Below are positions 52,458 through 63,210 of a stretch of 64,000 nucleotides of DNA, in pieces. Position 1 is the stretch's first letter. Every line of letters starts with the position of its first letter. The position numbers and the translations under genes were made by a program. Source of the stretch: Diploptera punctata (taxonomy: Eukaryota > Arthropoda > Insecta > Blattodea > Blaberidae); the NCBI GenBank assembly GCA_030220185.1, contig JASPKZ010007301.1:62001-126000 (forward strand), in the 5' to 3' direction. Below the pieces are notes generated by a model that saw nothing but the letters and a program-made list of their open reading frames with translations, made no database searches and was not told where the DNA came from.

Positions 52458-52827
52458 GCGTATTCATTTAACACATTACAACCACCAACTACCATTCAAA
52501 CTAACTAAATAAAAACATTATGTACAGTTCTTTCACTCCCATATTTATTAAAATTAATCTTTCCTTTTTTTTAATTACTTTTATGCTTCAATTTCAGTAT
52601 TATTATTTGAGATGCTTCAACATATTTGTTCATATTGCATCTATGATCTTTGGATATTATCGATAGCCTATGCTCTATCTATTGTCTTGTGTGTAGACTT
52701 TGACTACTATGCATTTATGTTTCTTGTGTAAATTAATTTAATATTAATATTAAATTAATCATAAACCGGGTGAAATTGATAGTGGAAATTACATTTCAAC
52801 CCAAAATTTGCCTTCGCAACTGAGAAA

Positions 52828-52925
52828 AACCACAAAAAAGTCAGATTTGTCGACCCCGGGATTTCAACCCAGGACCTTACGAATAATTGCTAAAATGCTA
52901 ACATCTGAGCCAATTCGTTCGGTCG
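52828..52925 (-). pseudogene. tRNA-like sequence (SINE head or tRNA pseudogene)
   Basis: Minus strand: TTGGCTCAGATGTTAGCA (A-box region) and CCTGGGTTGAAATCCCGGGG (B box GGTTGAAATCC with a good T stem). The following GTCGAC and T-rich DNA could be a tail. Aminoacyl identity not assignable. Confidence 0.5.
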
Positions 52926-52984
52926 GTTAATAAGTATTTTTTCTTTAAAATATACTGTATTTTAGAAACATTATCCATATAAAT

Positions 52985-53147
52985 CATATGGCCATCATCA
53001 TCATCATCATCCTTATCCTTATTATAATCGTCATCATCATCATCATCATCCTTCACCGGTGTGGAAAGCAACGGGAAGCTACCACACCTACAGTTCCCTA
53101 GTAAAGCTGCAAGCATGGCAGCCTTCGGGCAGAATTACTATGGATGG
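52985..53147 (+). mobile_element. SINE-D2, 5'-truncated, 12-bp target-site duplication
   Basis: ATCCATATAAAT flanks it at 52973-52984 and 53148-53159. Only the 3' half is present: (CAT)n, CACCGGTGTGGAAAGCAACG and GGGCAGAATTACTATGGATG. The tRNA head is absent. It shows that D2 copies can be 5'-truncated on insertion like LINEs. Confidence 0.9.
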
Positions 53148-53489
53148 ATCCATATAAATGATTTTACATTATTTTTTTTAATATTCCGTAAATTTCTACA
53201 GCTATAGAATTTTATTAAATATTATAGAAAATAAATTTAGCTACTTCAAATTCTGTAAAGAACGCGTTTATAATAAAAAAAATTACGTAAGTTTTGAAAT
53301 AATTTTCAAGAATACGGTGGCCAACAATTTTCTTTAATTAATGTTAAAAAAAGACATAAAATAAATTATATTTCTCATTTTCCAACAATATATAATTCAG
53401 AGAGTGCTATTTATTTCTGGCTTCATATTAAATAAATGTAATATTATTGATGTTGGGGTACTCCAGAGCGTAATTGTTTAACACAATAC

Positions 53490-53695
53490 GCCATAAGCCA
53501 GAAGACCGTGGATTCGTTTTTTTAAACTGGTCTTTAATCTTTAGCAGTCTCAACCTCTAACTGAAGTCAGACCAGACATATTATTAAGGGTAATGGCGAT
53601 AGTCACGCATGCCTGAAAACCCTGCTGACATTCCTTGCCGGCCGTCTAGAAACGTGGAAGTTTTAACTACCTACTACTCCAAGGGTCTACTGTAT
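53490..53695 (+). mobile_element. SINE-B copy, degenerate
   Basis: AATACGCCATAAGCCAGAAG, CTCAACCTCTAACTGAAGTC, GATAGTCACGCATGCCTGAA and AACTACCTACTACTCCAAGG follow SINE-B order. The B box is destroyed. Confidence 0.7.
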
Positions 53696-54424
53696 TATTA
53701 TTGTAAAATTTTCATAACCAACTATAAACAACATAAAATATGAGAGTGAAAAAGCTGTAAATGAGGCCCACATCGAATACTAAGTGCATGAATTAAATGC
53801 GAGTATATTTAAAATAAAACCAATAGCTTCAAAATTTACAACAATAATATTAATGTCACGGGTTTAGAATTCTATAAAGCATAAATATACGCAATCTGAA
53901 TATATATATTTTAGTTTCCTTTGTGACATTAATATAAATTGCCATTACCTACCCCTTTCTTTATATTTATAAAATAGGCCTACTTCATTATATTGAATCT
54001 CCAAAAATACGAACCCTATTTCACCATTCGGTATGTTAGGATTTTAGTTACAATACAATTAATTATTTACGGTAATTTAGAGTGTGGTTAACTTCATTAT
54101 AACTTCTTTATTTTGAAAATATTTTGTAGTTAAATATTTTAAAAATGTATATTCACAATATACCGTATTATATTGCGGGATATACAAAAAAAAGTACAAA
54201 CATATTTTGTAATTCTGCACTTATTTTCAATTGGGCCCTTTTGGTATTCAACTCACCTTTTCCTTTCTTCCAGTCTTCTTCTACACTTGATCTCACGCCG
54301 TCATAGAAGAAAGTCTTCAATACACTCCGGCGCGAATGTCCGATAACTCATCGCTAGAAACCGGATTTTAAGACGAAGAATAATTATTAAAAAGGGCAAT
54401 AATGAATTTTTTAAAATATGTCTT
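53696..54424. other. AT-rich DNA, nothing recognised
   Basis: No gene or repeat recognised. Confidence 0.5.
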
Positions 54425-54438
54425 AAAGATGGGCATAA

Positions 54439-54780
54439 AAAACTCTTGGCGCGACAGGCCTACAAGGCCCTTAGCCTACCACCCGGCTGCTGGCCTCACA
54501 TCCACATGTGTCAATCACATAGGTAGATGATAATCAGCCAGTGTAGGGGTGACATGTGGTCAGCATGTTGAGTCCCCCGGCCGTTATAGCTGTTTTCTCA
54601 ATCTGGAGCCGCTACTTATTGTAGCTACCCAAATGCATCACGATGCTGGGTGGGCACCGGTCCCATACTGGCCGAAATACCATGAGAACATTTCTTCCCC
54701 CATGGAGACTCGAACCAGCGCAAGTCCCGTAGCTCTGCGTCAAGGCTTCCTGCCTTAACCACTCAGCTACGGCGCGGGAC
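54439..54780 (-). mobile_element. SINE-E, full length, with 14-bp target-site duplication
   Basis: AAAGATGGGCATAA flanks it at 54425-54438 and 54781-54794. Minus strand: GTCCCGCGCCGTAGCTGAGT, GGTTAAGGCAGGAAGCCTTG (A-box region) and GCGCTGGTTCGAGTCTCCAT (B box GGTTCGAGTCT). The 3' region ends TGTAGGCCTGTCGCGCCAAG. The only full copy in this window. Confidence 0.88.
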
Positions 54781-54973
54781 AAAGATGGGCATAAGCAAAT
54801 ATGAAAGAATACAACATATAATTTTACTGTATTAAGAAAGAATTATACCGTACTCAGTAGTATTTAAGATTTGAATATATTTAAAGGTTGGATTATTTGT
54901 CTAAATTCAGAATTTCTTTAACATGGAAAACGATAGCTCTAACAGAAAACAGTGGTGAACACTACCGTTTTGA

Positions 54974-55355
54974 ATCCGCCGCTGTGGTCTTAAGGTAGCG
55001 AGCTGCCTTGTCACGCAGCGGGCCCGGGTTTGATCCCGCTCGGGACAAGTTTCCTGGGTAAGGTTTCTTTTTTTCGGGGATTTTCCTCACCTATAAGACA
55101 AATGTCAGGGGACTTTAAGGCATAAACGGTCCCCGAACGTCATTTGGTCATCATTATCATATGCTCATTAGATTAAGTTTAGGATCAAGGCCTCTTCTGG
55201 CGCATCATTACATCATCACCCATCATATCAAAGAGGCAGCTTAACCCCGCTTCCCGGCGCCCCAATCTCAGAAGTGGGTTACAATACGCCAATGCCAGGA
55301 GAGAATACCAGAAACTTCGAAATGACAAATAGTGGCACTGAATAAAAAAAGTTTC
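54974..55355 (+). mobile_element. SINE-D1 with 8-bp target-site duplication
   Basis: CGTTTTGA flanks it at 54966-54973 and 55356-55363. Head CCGCCGCTGTGGTCTTAAGG, GGGTTTGATCCCGCTCGGGA; body as at 23601; tail GAATAAAAAAAG. Confidence 0.9.
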
Positions 55356-55363
55356 GTTTTGAC

Positions 55364-56077
55364 TCTGAACTTCGAATCATTGCATTTAATGCTTTTACAA
55401 ATTGTGAAAAAATTTAGCTTTGTTTAAGTTTGTAATTAATATGTTTTATTTAATAAAATAACCCGAAGCACAGAAAATATAGTGGGATGGGATCAGAACA
55501 TAATTATCTAAATTCGTATAAATTATCATCAAAAAGTGAAAATACAAAGAACGAGGTGACTAAAAGAGAATAGCCCTCTTTATGAAAAACGGAAAATTAA
55601 AACCACGTATTCCTGACAATTTAAAAATACAGATTACTTCTTGTGTTATAATGGAACATAAAAGATATTCCCTTTAAAATCCGGTCTCTACCGATTTGAT
55701 TCGTATTATTTCCAATATGGAAATTAATTTCAAATTATTTACGTCACACGTAATACACGTTAAATCCGTAACACCAATAGATGAAGGAATCTGAAACAAA
55801 CAAACAACACACAGTGTAAGTCGACATTATTTTATACAAAGAAAAAGTTATACTAGCGCAAATGACTAAATGCGTGTTACAGCAGATAACAGGTTACGAA
55901 CTAATGCATATCGTTATTTTCTTTGAGAAGTATGTAGATAAAAATACCTTTAGGGGAAATTATTGTGAATGGAAGTAAAAGAGTATCCTATTAACTAAAA
56001 AAAAACATGTTTTGATTCTAGTAAGGATATTAATATACAGAATATATTTGGTGATAATTTGTTATATATATTAACAC
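55364..56077. other. AT-rich DNA, nothing recognised
   Basis: No gene, tRNA or repeat boundary recognised. Confidence 0.5.
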
Positions 56078-57076
56078 TCAAAATCCAATCACCAAACAAA
56101 TAATTATTTAAAACTCGTCAACGCGTTTCAATACCTAGGCTATCATTATCAAGACTGAATAAAAGCAAATATAAAAAATGTACAATAAAGTAGTTCGCTC
56201 TCCAACACTCCAAATAAAGGAAATAAAAATAATAAATAATTATCTAGCACATGTCTATATACGTTATATGGGAGAACTTTAATGTTTATAATTACAATTT
56301 TAATAGATCTAATAACCATTATTTTATTCTCACGCATGCGCAATGCAGAATACTTTGAAATTTCTACTGTTTTAAAATTACCACTTCTATATAATTATAA
56401 GACGTTGCAAAGAAAGTATTTAGAAAGCGGAGAGAGTCAAATTATTTAGAATTTTTTAAAACAGTTTACTGAAAATCATCCCACATTGATCATTAAGGAT
56501 GTGGTGAAAATAACATAATTTACAGGTGAGTCAGCATGGAACATAAATTGTGCTCGTAATGAAACTGTAAATAAAGGATATCTATCAACAGCATGTAAAA
56601 AGCGTAAATATCTGATTATATAGGCCCATATATAATTTGTTTGCCATAAATAGCCTAAATAAATAAATAAGAAATGGAGGAAATTCCAAATTATTGGTAT
56701 CATCTTACCTTGTATTCAGTCTTATTTCACGTAAAATACGATGTTGCCTAAGAACAACGTTTCTATCGATGACAGTTCCTTACAGAATTCAGCCATATGG
56801 GAGTAAAAGTAGCACCACGGTCCCCCAATAACTTACATGAGTCGGTGGATTAATACCTTATGCAAGTTTGTTTACAGTATAAATGTAACTTGGCTCGGAA
56901 TTAGCATAGTAATAAGTACTAATTTATAATTGTTAGTCACGTGATGTGACGTAATCTGGAAATGTAACTATTTTGTTTTTATACAATTTAGTTTGTTTTT
57001 ATTCAGTCTTAATAGTGATGGCTTAGCTATTGAAACGTGTCGATGGTTTACATTTTTTTTTTTGGTGATTGAGTTA
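56078..57076. repeat. Element FB3: inverted terminal repeats of about 85 bp around 830 bp
   Basis: The left end (CCAATCACCAAACAAATAAT, ..., GCGTTTCAATACCTAGGCTA, TCATTATCAAGACTGAATAA) recurs inverted at 56988-57076 (TTATTCAGTCTTAATAGTGA, TGGCTTAGCTATTGAAACGT, GTCGATGG, ..., TTGGTGATTG). The interior is AT-rich with no frame I recognise. Reading each arm inward to outward gives a hairpin (GATAGCC/GGTAT) followed by GAAAC and a GCGT or GTG loop, then TGAC or TCG, a degenerate form of the FB1 and FB2 core. Confidence 0.65.
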
Positions 57077-57090
57077 TGAATGATAATAAA

Positions 57091-57660
57091 TATCATCATC
57101 ATAGTACATTCACGAATTTAGGCCATTTGTTGACCTGTTTCGGCCTCAAGAGAAACACAATCCAGAAGTCTTTTGAGTGGACGTCCTGGTCTTCTTCTTC
57201 CTGCAGGTTGATATCTTAACATTTGTTTGGGTATTCTGTGATCTTCCATTCGATGAACATGTTGTATCCATCTTGACTTATAATGAGAAATTTTGTTTTC
57301 TAAAGATTCCATGTGTAATTCTTCCAAGATGTCTTCATTTTTTTTGTGATCTAGTAGTGTTATTCCTGCAGTCCTCCGAAGATATCTCATTTCAGCAGAT
57401 CTAAGTCTCTGTATATTCTTCTGTTTCAACGTCCATACTTGCTACCATACAAAAGAGTTGGAAGAGCCAGTGTTTTATACACTTTCAGTCTAGAATGCTT
57501 TTGGACTAACTGTGGCTTGAAGATAGAATTTATTAACCCTAAAATTCTTAAAAATTTAGATATTTTTGCATTTACATCTTTTTCTTCTTCATAGCCCTAT
57601 GAGATATTGCATCCTATATGTGAAATTATTCACCTGCTCCAAAATTTTATTGTCCAGTAC
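57091..57660 (-). mobile_element. LINE-G C-terminal region with (ATG)n tail
   Basis: The frame 57118-57429 contains RLRSAEMRYLRRTAGITLLD, KNEDILEELHMESLENKISH, WIQHVHRMEDHRIPKQMLRY and AGRRRPGRPLKRLLD, a complete LINE C-terminus. Upstream on the minus strand up to about 57660 further related coding sequence is visible with frameshifts (KVYKTLALPTL). The 3' tail is ATGATGATGATA (57091-57102). 5'-truncated. Confidence 0.85.
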
Positions 57661-57689
57661 AATTTTACTTCTGACAGGATTGATAATAA

Positions 57690-57709
57690 ATAAATAAATA
57701 AATAAATAA

Positions 57710-57741
<32 letters not shown>
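57690..57741. repeat. (AAAT)n(TA)n microsatellite
   Basis: About seven AAAT units then about twelve TA units, between LINE-G and a LINE-A copy. Confidence 0.95.
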
Positions 57742-57743
<2 letters not shown>

Positions 57744-57751
57744 GGATCTAA

Positions 57752-58282
57752 TAATTTAGGAACAATAATTTACAGTAATTACAATCCGGAATAAGTTGCA
57801 CAACGAAATTAAACATAGACTCAATTCTGGAAATGCATTCTATTATGCATTACAGGGACTCTTGTCCCAACTTCTCTTAAAAAAACTGAAAATATATAAA
57901 ACTGTTATTCTCCCAACTCTTACTTTAAGAGAGCAGAAAAGATTATGAATGTGAGAATAAGGTACTTAGGGCAACTTTTGGACCAAAGAGAGAAGAACAG
58001 ACTGACGAATGAAGAAGATAGTGAGCTACGCGATCTTGATGGAAACCAGATATAGAAGACGAGTTGAGTGTCGTAGACTGCGATAGGTGGAACATGTGGC
58101 ACGATTGGGGAATGAAATGGGGGCATGGAAGCTTCTTGTTGGAATACCAAGAATGAAGCGGGAGAAGAACATTAATCAGGGAAGTGGATTATACAGGGGA
58201 TGATTGGAAAACAGCTCAGAATAGGGATGTATGGAGAGCTTATATCCGAACCTACAGGTTCGATAGCGTCAGTGAGTCAATG
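57752..58282 (+). mobile_element. LINE-A copy, 3' half, degenerate
   Basis: TTAGGAACAATAATTTACAG, then ACGAAATTAAACATAGACTC, AATTCTGGAAATGCATTCTA, TTGGACCAAAGAGAGAAGAA and CGATAGCGTCAGTGAGTCAA follow LINE-A to its 3' end. A deletion removes the GRPRMRW coding part. Confidence 0.85.
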
Positions 58283-58337
58283 ATTCTAATAACTTGACAT
58301 TTAAGACAATGCATTCAGGTTATATTTAACTTTAATA

Positions 58338-59406
58338 AATAATAGTTTTAAAAAACTAAAAGAACACGCTTTATTAGAAAACTAAAAAATGAAAAATAAT
58401 TTTAATTTCCAACACGCTTGGGATAAAATAAAGTGGTCAACAAAAAAATCATCTCCAACACATATAGAATAAAATTAGAGTTATCGACAAAAAGAAAATT
58501 TTACCATCAAATGCGTGGGGTGCTCTATATCAATTAATATACTTGATAATAAACAGATATTGGTAAAAGTAAGCTCTCTAAGAAGAAAATGTAAAAATCA
58601 TAAAAAGCACCCCACGCTTTTGATGGTAAAATTATTTTCTTTTTGTTGATAACTCTAATTTTATTCTATATGTGTTGGAGATGATTTTTTTGTTGACCAC
58701 TTTATTTTATCCCAAGCGTGTTGGAAATTAAAATTATTTTTCATTTTTTAGTTTTCTAATAAAGCGTGTTCTTTTAGTTTTTTAAAACTATTATTTATTT
58801 TTTATTTTTTAGTTTTAATATTTTACAGAATAAGATAAAAATGTAAATATATTTAAATTCGATACTATTATAGTATGAGCTAAAAGTAATACTCTTCTAT
58901 AAAAAAACCCTCCCAGCCGGATTCGAACCAGCGACCTATGGATTACTGAAATTATATACCACTAAGAGTTCACTGCTCTACCAACTGAGCTCTTACAACG
59001 ATTGACTAAAAACTCGACAAATCCGCAACCTATTATACCAGTTTTCATTTTTTTGAATTTCTGATGATTGTGGCCAGGATTTTAGAAACAAAATATGAAA
59101 TTATTGTATTGTCACGGGCCCTCTACACGTATACAAAGTTTCAAGTCGATCCAATGTTTCTAAGTGGGTGAAATTCGCGTTGAAATATTCCGTTACATTG
59201 ATACAAAAACACTTTTTTTTTATTTTCTGATGATTATGGCCAGGATTTTAGAAAATAAATATGAAATTATTGTATTGTCACGGGTCCTCTACAAGTATAC
59301 AAAGTTTCAAGTCGATCCAATGGTCTTAAGTGGGTGAAAATCGCGTGGAAAAATTCCGTTACATAGATAGATAGATAGATACAGATCAAGCTAATATAAA
59401 GCGTGT
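58338..59406. mobile_element. Composite element F, copy 3 (most complete palindrome)
   Basis: A palindrome spans 58338-58795 with arms of about 190 bp and an 80-bp loop. The arms carry GTTTTAAAAAACTAAAAGAA, CACGCTTTATTAGAAAAC, AACACGCTTGGGATAAAATA, CATCTCCAACACATATAGAA, GCGTGGGGTGCT. It is followed by a tRNA-Tyr-like sequence (58908-58999, minus), two 165-bp units (from about 59048), (GATA)n and the end CTAATATAAAGCGTGT. The palindrome is full-length here, while copies 1 and 2 have deletion variants. Confidence 0.78.
58908..58999 (-). pseudogene. tRNA-Tyr-like sequence (element F copy 3)
   Basis: Minus strand: AGCTCAGTTGGTAGAGCAGT, intron-like insert, ATCCATAGGTCGCTGGTTCG. B box GGTTCGAATCC is a perfect consensus. 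T7 follows at 58901-58907. The acceptor stem is unpaired as in the other copies. Confidence 0.7.
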
Positions 59407-59455
59407 AAAATATGCATATTCTTTATATTTAGGTTCGTAAAAACCATTCGGTTTA

Positions 59456-60600
59456 ATGAACTAATGTTTTCCAATCATCCCTTGTATAATCTACTTCCCT
59501 CAATTCATGGTTAATATTATTCTCCCACCTACTGCACGCTTTCCCTCTGGTTTTTCAAGTCCCTCTTTCATTCCCTATTCATACCACGTGTCCTGCCCAT
59601 CGGAGTCTACGAGACTTAACTGTTATTGTATCTGTTTTCCCATTAAGATCATGTAGCTCACTGTTATTAGACTTCCCCATTCGTCTGCCTGTTCGTCTCT
59701 CTTTGGTCCAATTTCTTCCCCTAAGAACTTCATTCTCAAACAATCGTAATCTGTTTCCCTTCCTTAAAGTAAGTCATTTTTCGTCCATATAATATAACTG
59801 CGAGGATAATTCTTCTTCTTCTTCGTCAGGCTCTACGACTTCCAGTGGAATGTCTTGGCCTTCTCAACTAGTTTACGACACTTCTTCCTATCTTGTGCAG
59901 TAGATTTCAAATCAAAAATCCCCATCTCTCTCAAATCTTAAATTACGTCATCTTCCCATCGATCTTTGGGTCTTCCTCTTGGTCTTGTTCCCTGTGGCTT
60001 CCAATTTAAAATATCATTCGGCAATCTTCCTTTTGGCATTCTTAGTGTATGTGCAAACCATTGTAATCTTTTGGATTTGATGAAAATAACTATTTTCTTT
60101 ATTATTCTTGAGGTATAATTCGTTATTCCTTTCTAACCTCCAATTTCCATTTTCCTTTACTGGATCTAGCACTCTTCTAAATATTTTCATCTCAAACGTT
60201 AATAGTCTTAATTTATCTGATTCTTTTAGTACCCAGGTTTCAGCTCCATAACATATGATTGGTCTTATTATTGCTGTATATAATTTCAATTTAACATTTT
60301 TTTATATCAATTTGCTTTTGAATATATCGAAATTAGCAAAATATACTTTATTCCCTTGCGATATTCTTGTTTTGATTTCTTCTTCAACAGTATTATTATC
60401 GTTTAGTATTGTGCCTAGGTACTTAAAGGAGTTAATTTGATCAATACAGTCACTATTTATAGTTACTTCATTCAAATTTGTTTTATTTCTCATACATCTT
60501 AAATATTTTGTTTTATTTAGATTGATTACAAACCCATATTTTATACTTTCATTTTTCAATTTGTGCGAGAATAATGGCTTCATATATTTTTAGTTTAATT
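59456..60600 (-). mobile_element. LINE-A copy interrupted by LINE-H
   Basis: 59456-59806 (ATCATCCCTTGTATAATCTA, CGTCTCTCTTTGGTCCAATT) and 60564-60600 (GAGAATAATGGCTTCATATA, TTTTTAGTTTAA) are parts of one LINE-A copy. The 3' terminus is missing; the left edge is close to element F copy 3. Confidence 0.82.
59807..60563 (-). mobile_element. LINE-H C-terminal region nested in LINE-A
   Basis: Minus-strand frames 60302-60583 (INLNKTKYLRCMRNKTNLNE, IDQINSFKYLGTILNDNNTV, EEEIKTRISQGNKVYFANFD) and 60014-60289 (MKLYTAIIRPIICYGAETWV, MKIFRRVLDPVKENGNWRLE) cover the post-RT region. The 3' tail is (GAA)n (TCTTCTTCTTCTTCGTCAGG at 59807-59826). An imperfect duplication of about 11 bp (GCGAGGATAAT / GCGAGAATAAT) flanks it. 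Confidence 0.82.
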
Positions 60601-60724
60601 AAGATCTCTAAATATACGTAATACTTTTTAAAGCAAAATAATCATTAACACAAAACATTGTAACAATGTTAGGCAATTTAACATTTTACAATACTGATAT
60701 TTTAACACAGTTTCAATAATGGAT

Positions 60725-60992
60725 CATATTATATTATTGTAATGATATTGTGAAAATAAAAATTAATGTCTGAACCAGGAATCGAACCGTGGACCTCTAG
60801 TTCTCCAGACTAGTATGCAGCCAACTACTCCATTCTAGATTGTATATGTGGAAATAATTGTTAATATTTGTGCCAAGTCTAGAATGGTGTAGTGGGCTGC
60901 ACACTAGTCTGGAGAACTAGAGGTCCACGGTTCGATTCCTGGTTCAGAAATTAATTTTTCTTTTCACAATATCATTATAATATTATAGTGTT
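60725..60992. repeat. Palindrome made of two opposed tRNA-like sequences
   Basis: Arms of about 115 bp surround a 45-bp loop. Each arm holds a tRNA-like unit. The right unit (plus, about 60882-60955) reads TCTAGAATGGTGTAGTGGGC, then a 5-bp stem CTAGT/ACTAG around CTGGAGA, then GGTCCACGGTTCGATTCCTG. The left unit is its mirror on the minus strand with few differences. Flanks ATATTGTGAAAA and AAAATTAAT also belong to the inverted repeat. A stem-loop with a 7-nt loop at the anticodon position is retained; the T stem is imperfect. Confidence 0.75.
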
Positions 60993-61012
60993 AGGTAATT
61001 AGCACCAGATGT

Positions 61013-61379
61013 ACTTTTTTTATTCAATGCCACCATTTGTCATTTCGACATTCTGCTATTCTCTCCTGGAATGGAGTTATTGAAACCCACTTCTGAGGTT
61101 GGGGCGCCTAAAATACAGAGTTACGCTGTCTCGTTGATAAGTGATGATGGTAATGATGCGCCAGGAGAGACCTTAATCCTAAACTTAATGAAAATGCTAA
61201 TGATGATAATGATGGCCAGATGATGTTCCGGGACCGTATGGGCCTTAAAGTTTCCTAACATTTGTCTTACAGGCGAGGAAAAACAACTATCACCCAGGAA
61301 ACTTGTCTCGACCGGGAATCGAACCCGGGCCCGCTGCGTGACAAGGCATCACGCTACCTCGACACCACAGTGGTGGACA
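61013..61379 (-). mobile_element. SINE-D1 copy
   Basis: Minus strand: tail TTTTTTTATTCAATGCCACC, GGTTGGGGCGCCTAAAATAC, TAACATTTGTCTTACAGGCG, B box GGGAATCGAACCCGGGCCCG and head ACACCACAGTGGTGGAC. No clear target-site duplication. Confidence 0.88.
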
Positions 61380-61636
61380 GTAGTAGTTTGTAATAATTAT
61401 TACCTCTCTTCACTACCTCCTCTCCTTAAGTTAGATTGCAATTTTCTTTTAATTCTGAAAATTATATTTACAGGATTTCTTTTGAATAATGTTTTGGTTA
61501 TTAGGTCCCGAAGAGAAAACATCTCGTTCTGTAAGATAAAACCACAGATCTGAGACAACAAATTAACTAACTCAGACACTATCGAATCTGGAGGCTAATG
61601 GCCGCGCAGTCTAAAAGCTCTCCGTACTTCCTTATA

Positions 61637-62026
61637 CTAACTAACTCACTGGCACTATCAACCCGTAGGTTCATGGCCGCGCGGACATAAGCTCTCGATA
61701 TATCCCTATCCTCAGCCAATGTTTTCCAATCATCCCCTGTATAATCTACTTCCCTCAAATCATAGTTAATGTTATTCTCCCATCTCATTCTTGGTCTAAC
61801 AACTGGGCGTTTTTCCTCTGGTTTTCCTACAAGAAGCTTCAATGCAAGTCTTTCATTCCCCATTCGTGTCACATGTCCTGTCCATCACAGTCTGCGAGAC
61901 TTAACTCTTCTCATTATATCTGGCCTACCATAAAGACCATGCAATTCAGTGTTATGCAGTCTTCTCCATTCACCTGTCTGTTCATCTCTCTTTGGTCTAA
62001 AAATTTTCCTAAGAACTTTATTCTCA
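61637..62026 (-). mobile_element. Young LINE-A 3' end inserted into LINE-A, 13-bp target-site duplication
   Basis: TACTTCCTTATAC flanks it (about 61624-61636 and 62027-62039). The copy is 5'-truncated at about 390 bp and ends with GCCAGTGAGTTAGTTA on the minus strand. The frame at 61579-61872 encodes MGNERLALKLLVGKPEEKRP, RPRMRWENNINYDLREVDYT, GDDWKTLAEDRDISRAYVRA and AMNLRV; it then runs into host DNA because the terminal stop is changed. Confidence 0.92.
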
Positions 62027-62564
62027 AATACTTCCTTATACACAGCTAATATTTTTCAACCATCGCCAGTGTATTTTACCTCCTCCAAATTATGGATACT
62101 GTCATTGTCCTACCTCATTCTTGGTCTGTCTACTGAGCGCTTTCCTCTAGTTTTCCTAATAGAAATTCCCATGTCTCTCTTTCATTCCTCATTCATGCCA
62201 CACATCCTGCCCACCATAGTTAACGAGATAAGTAAGTTATTCTTATTACATCTGGTTTCCTATAAAGCTCACTGATACGTATGTCTAGTCTTCTATATTC
62301 ACTAGACTGTTTCTCTCTGTTTGGTCCAAAAAAAAAATTCTACGAACTATATTTTCAAACATACGTAATCATTTCTCTCCCCTTAAAGTAAAAGACCAAT
62401 CTCCACATCCATATTACTGGAAGAATAACCGTTTTTTTTTTAATTTGATGTTTTTAGAGAAGTTGGGATGACAAGGGTCACTGCAATGCTTAATAGCATG
62501 CGTTTCCAGAATTGAGCCTATGTTTAATTTTTTCCTGAGCTTCAATCCTGTTTGTAATTATTGT

Positions 62565-63173
62565 AGGGATGAGATGCATGAGATGCACAAAGAAATTAAA
62601 CATAGGCTCAATTCTGGAAATGCGTGCTATTATGCATTGCAGAGACTCATGATGTCCCAACTCCTTTCAAAAAAACGTTAAACTGAAAATATATAAAACT
62701 ATTATTCAACCAGTTATATTATATGGGTGCGAAACATGGACTCTTACTTTAAGGGAGGAAAGGAGATTACAAGTAGGCCTATTTGAGAATAAAGTACTTA
62801 GGAAAATTTTTGGACCAAAGAGAGATGAACAGACTTGTGAATGGAGAAGACTACATAACAATGAACTACATGGTCTTTATAGGAAGCCAGATATAATAAG
62901 AATAGTTAAGTCTCGTAGACTGCGATGGGCAGGACATGTTGCACGTATGGGGAATGAAAGTCTTGCATGGAAGCTTCTCGTAGGAAAGCCAAAGGGAAGG
63001 CGGCCAGTTGGTAGACCAAGAATGAGGTGGGTGAATAACATTAACTATGATTTGAGGGAAGTAGATTATACAGGGAATGATTGGAAAACATTAGTTCAGG
63101 ATAGGGATGTATGGAGAGCTTATGTCCGCGCGGCCATGAACCTACGGGTCCGATAGTGCCAGTGAGTAAGTAA
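62565..63173 (+). mobile_element. LINE-A 3' end inserted in opposite orientation, 11-bp target-site duplication
   Basis: GTAATTATTGT is found at about 62550-62562 and again at 63172-63182. About 600 bp, 5'-truncated near EMHKEIKHRLNSGN, ending in CCAGTGAGTAAGTAAGTAA. Well conserved and a good guide to the LINE-A consensus. Confidence 0.92.
62947..63156 (+). CDS. LINE-A polyprotein C-terminus (partial, open)
   Basis: The open 69-codon frame reads MGNESLAWKLLVGKPKGRRP, VGRPRMRWVNNINYDLREVD, YTGNDWKTLVQDRDVWRAYV and RAAMNLRVR then stop. It is the intact C-terminal segment, preceded in the same copy by YGCETWTLTLREERR (in-frame up to a TAGGCCTA-like insertion at about 62778) and FGPKRDEQT. The basic GRPRMRW block may bind nucleic acid, by analogy only. 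Not an independent gene. Confidence 0.75.
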   Translation: MGNESLAWKLLVGKPKGRRPVGRPRMRWVNNINYDLREVDYTGNDWKTLVQDRDVWRAYVRAAMNLRVR

Positions 63174-63210
63174 GTAATTATTGTTCCTAGATATTTTACG
63201 TTCAGTCACT

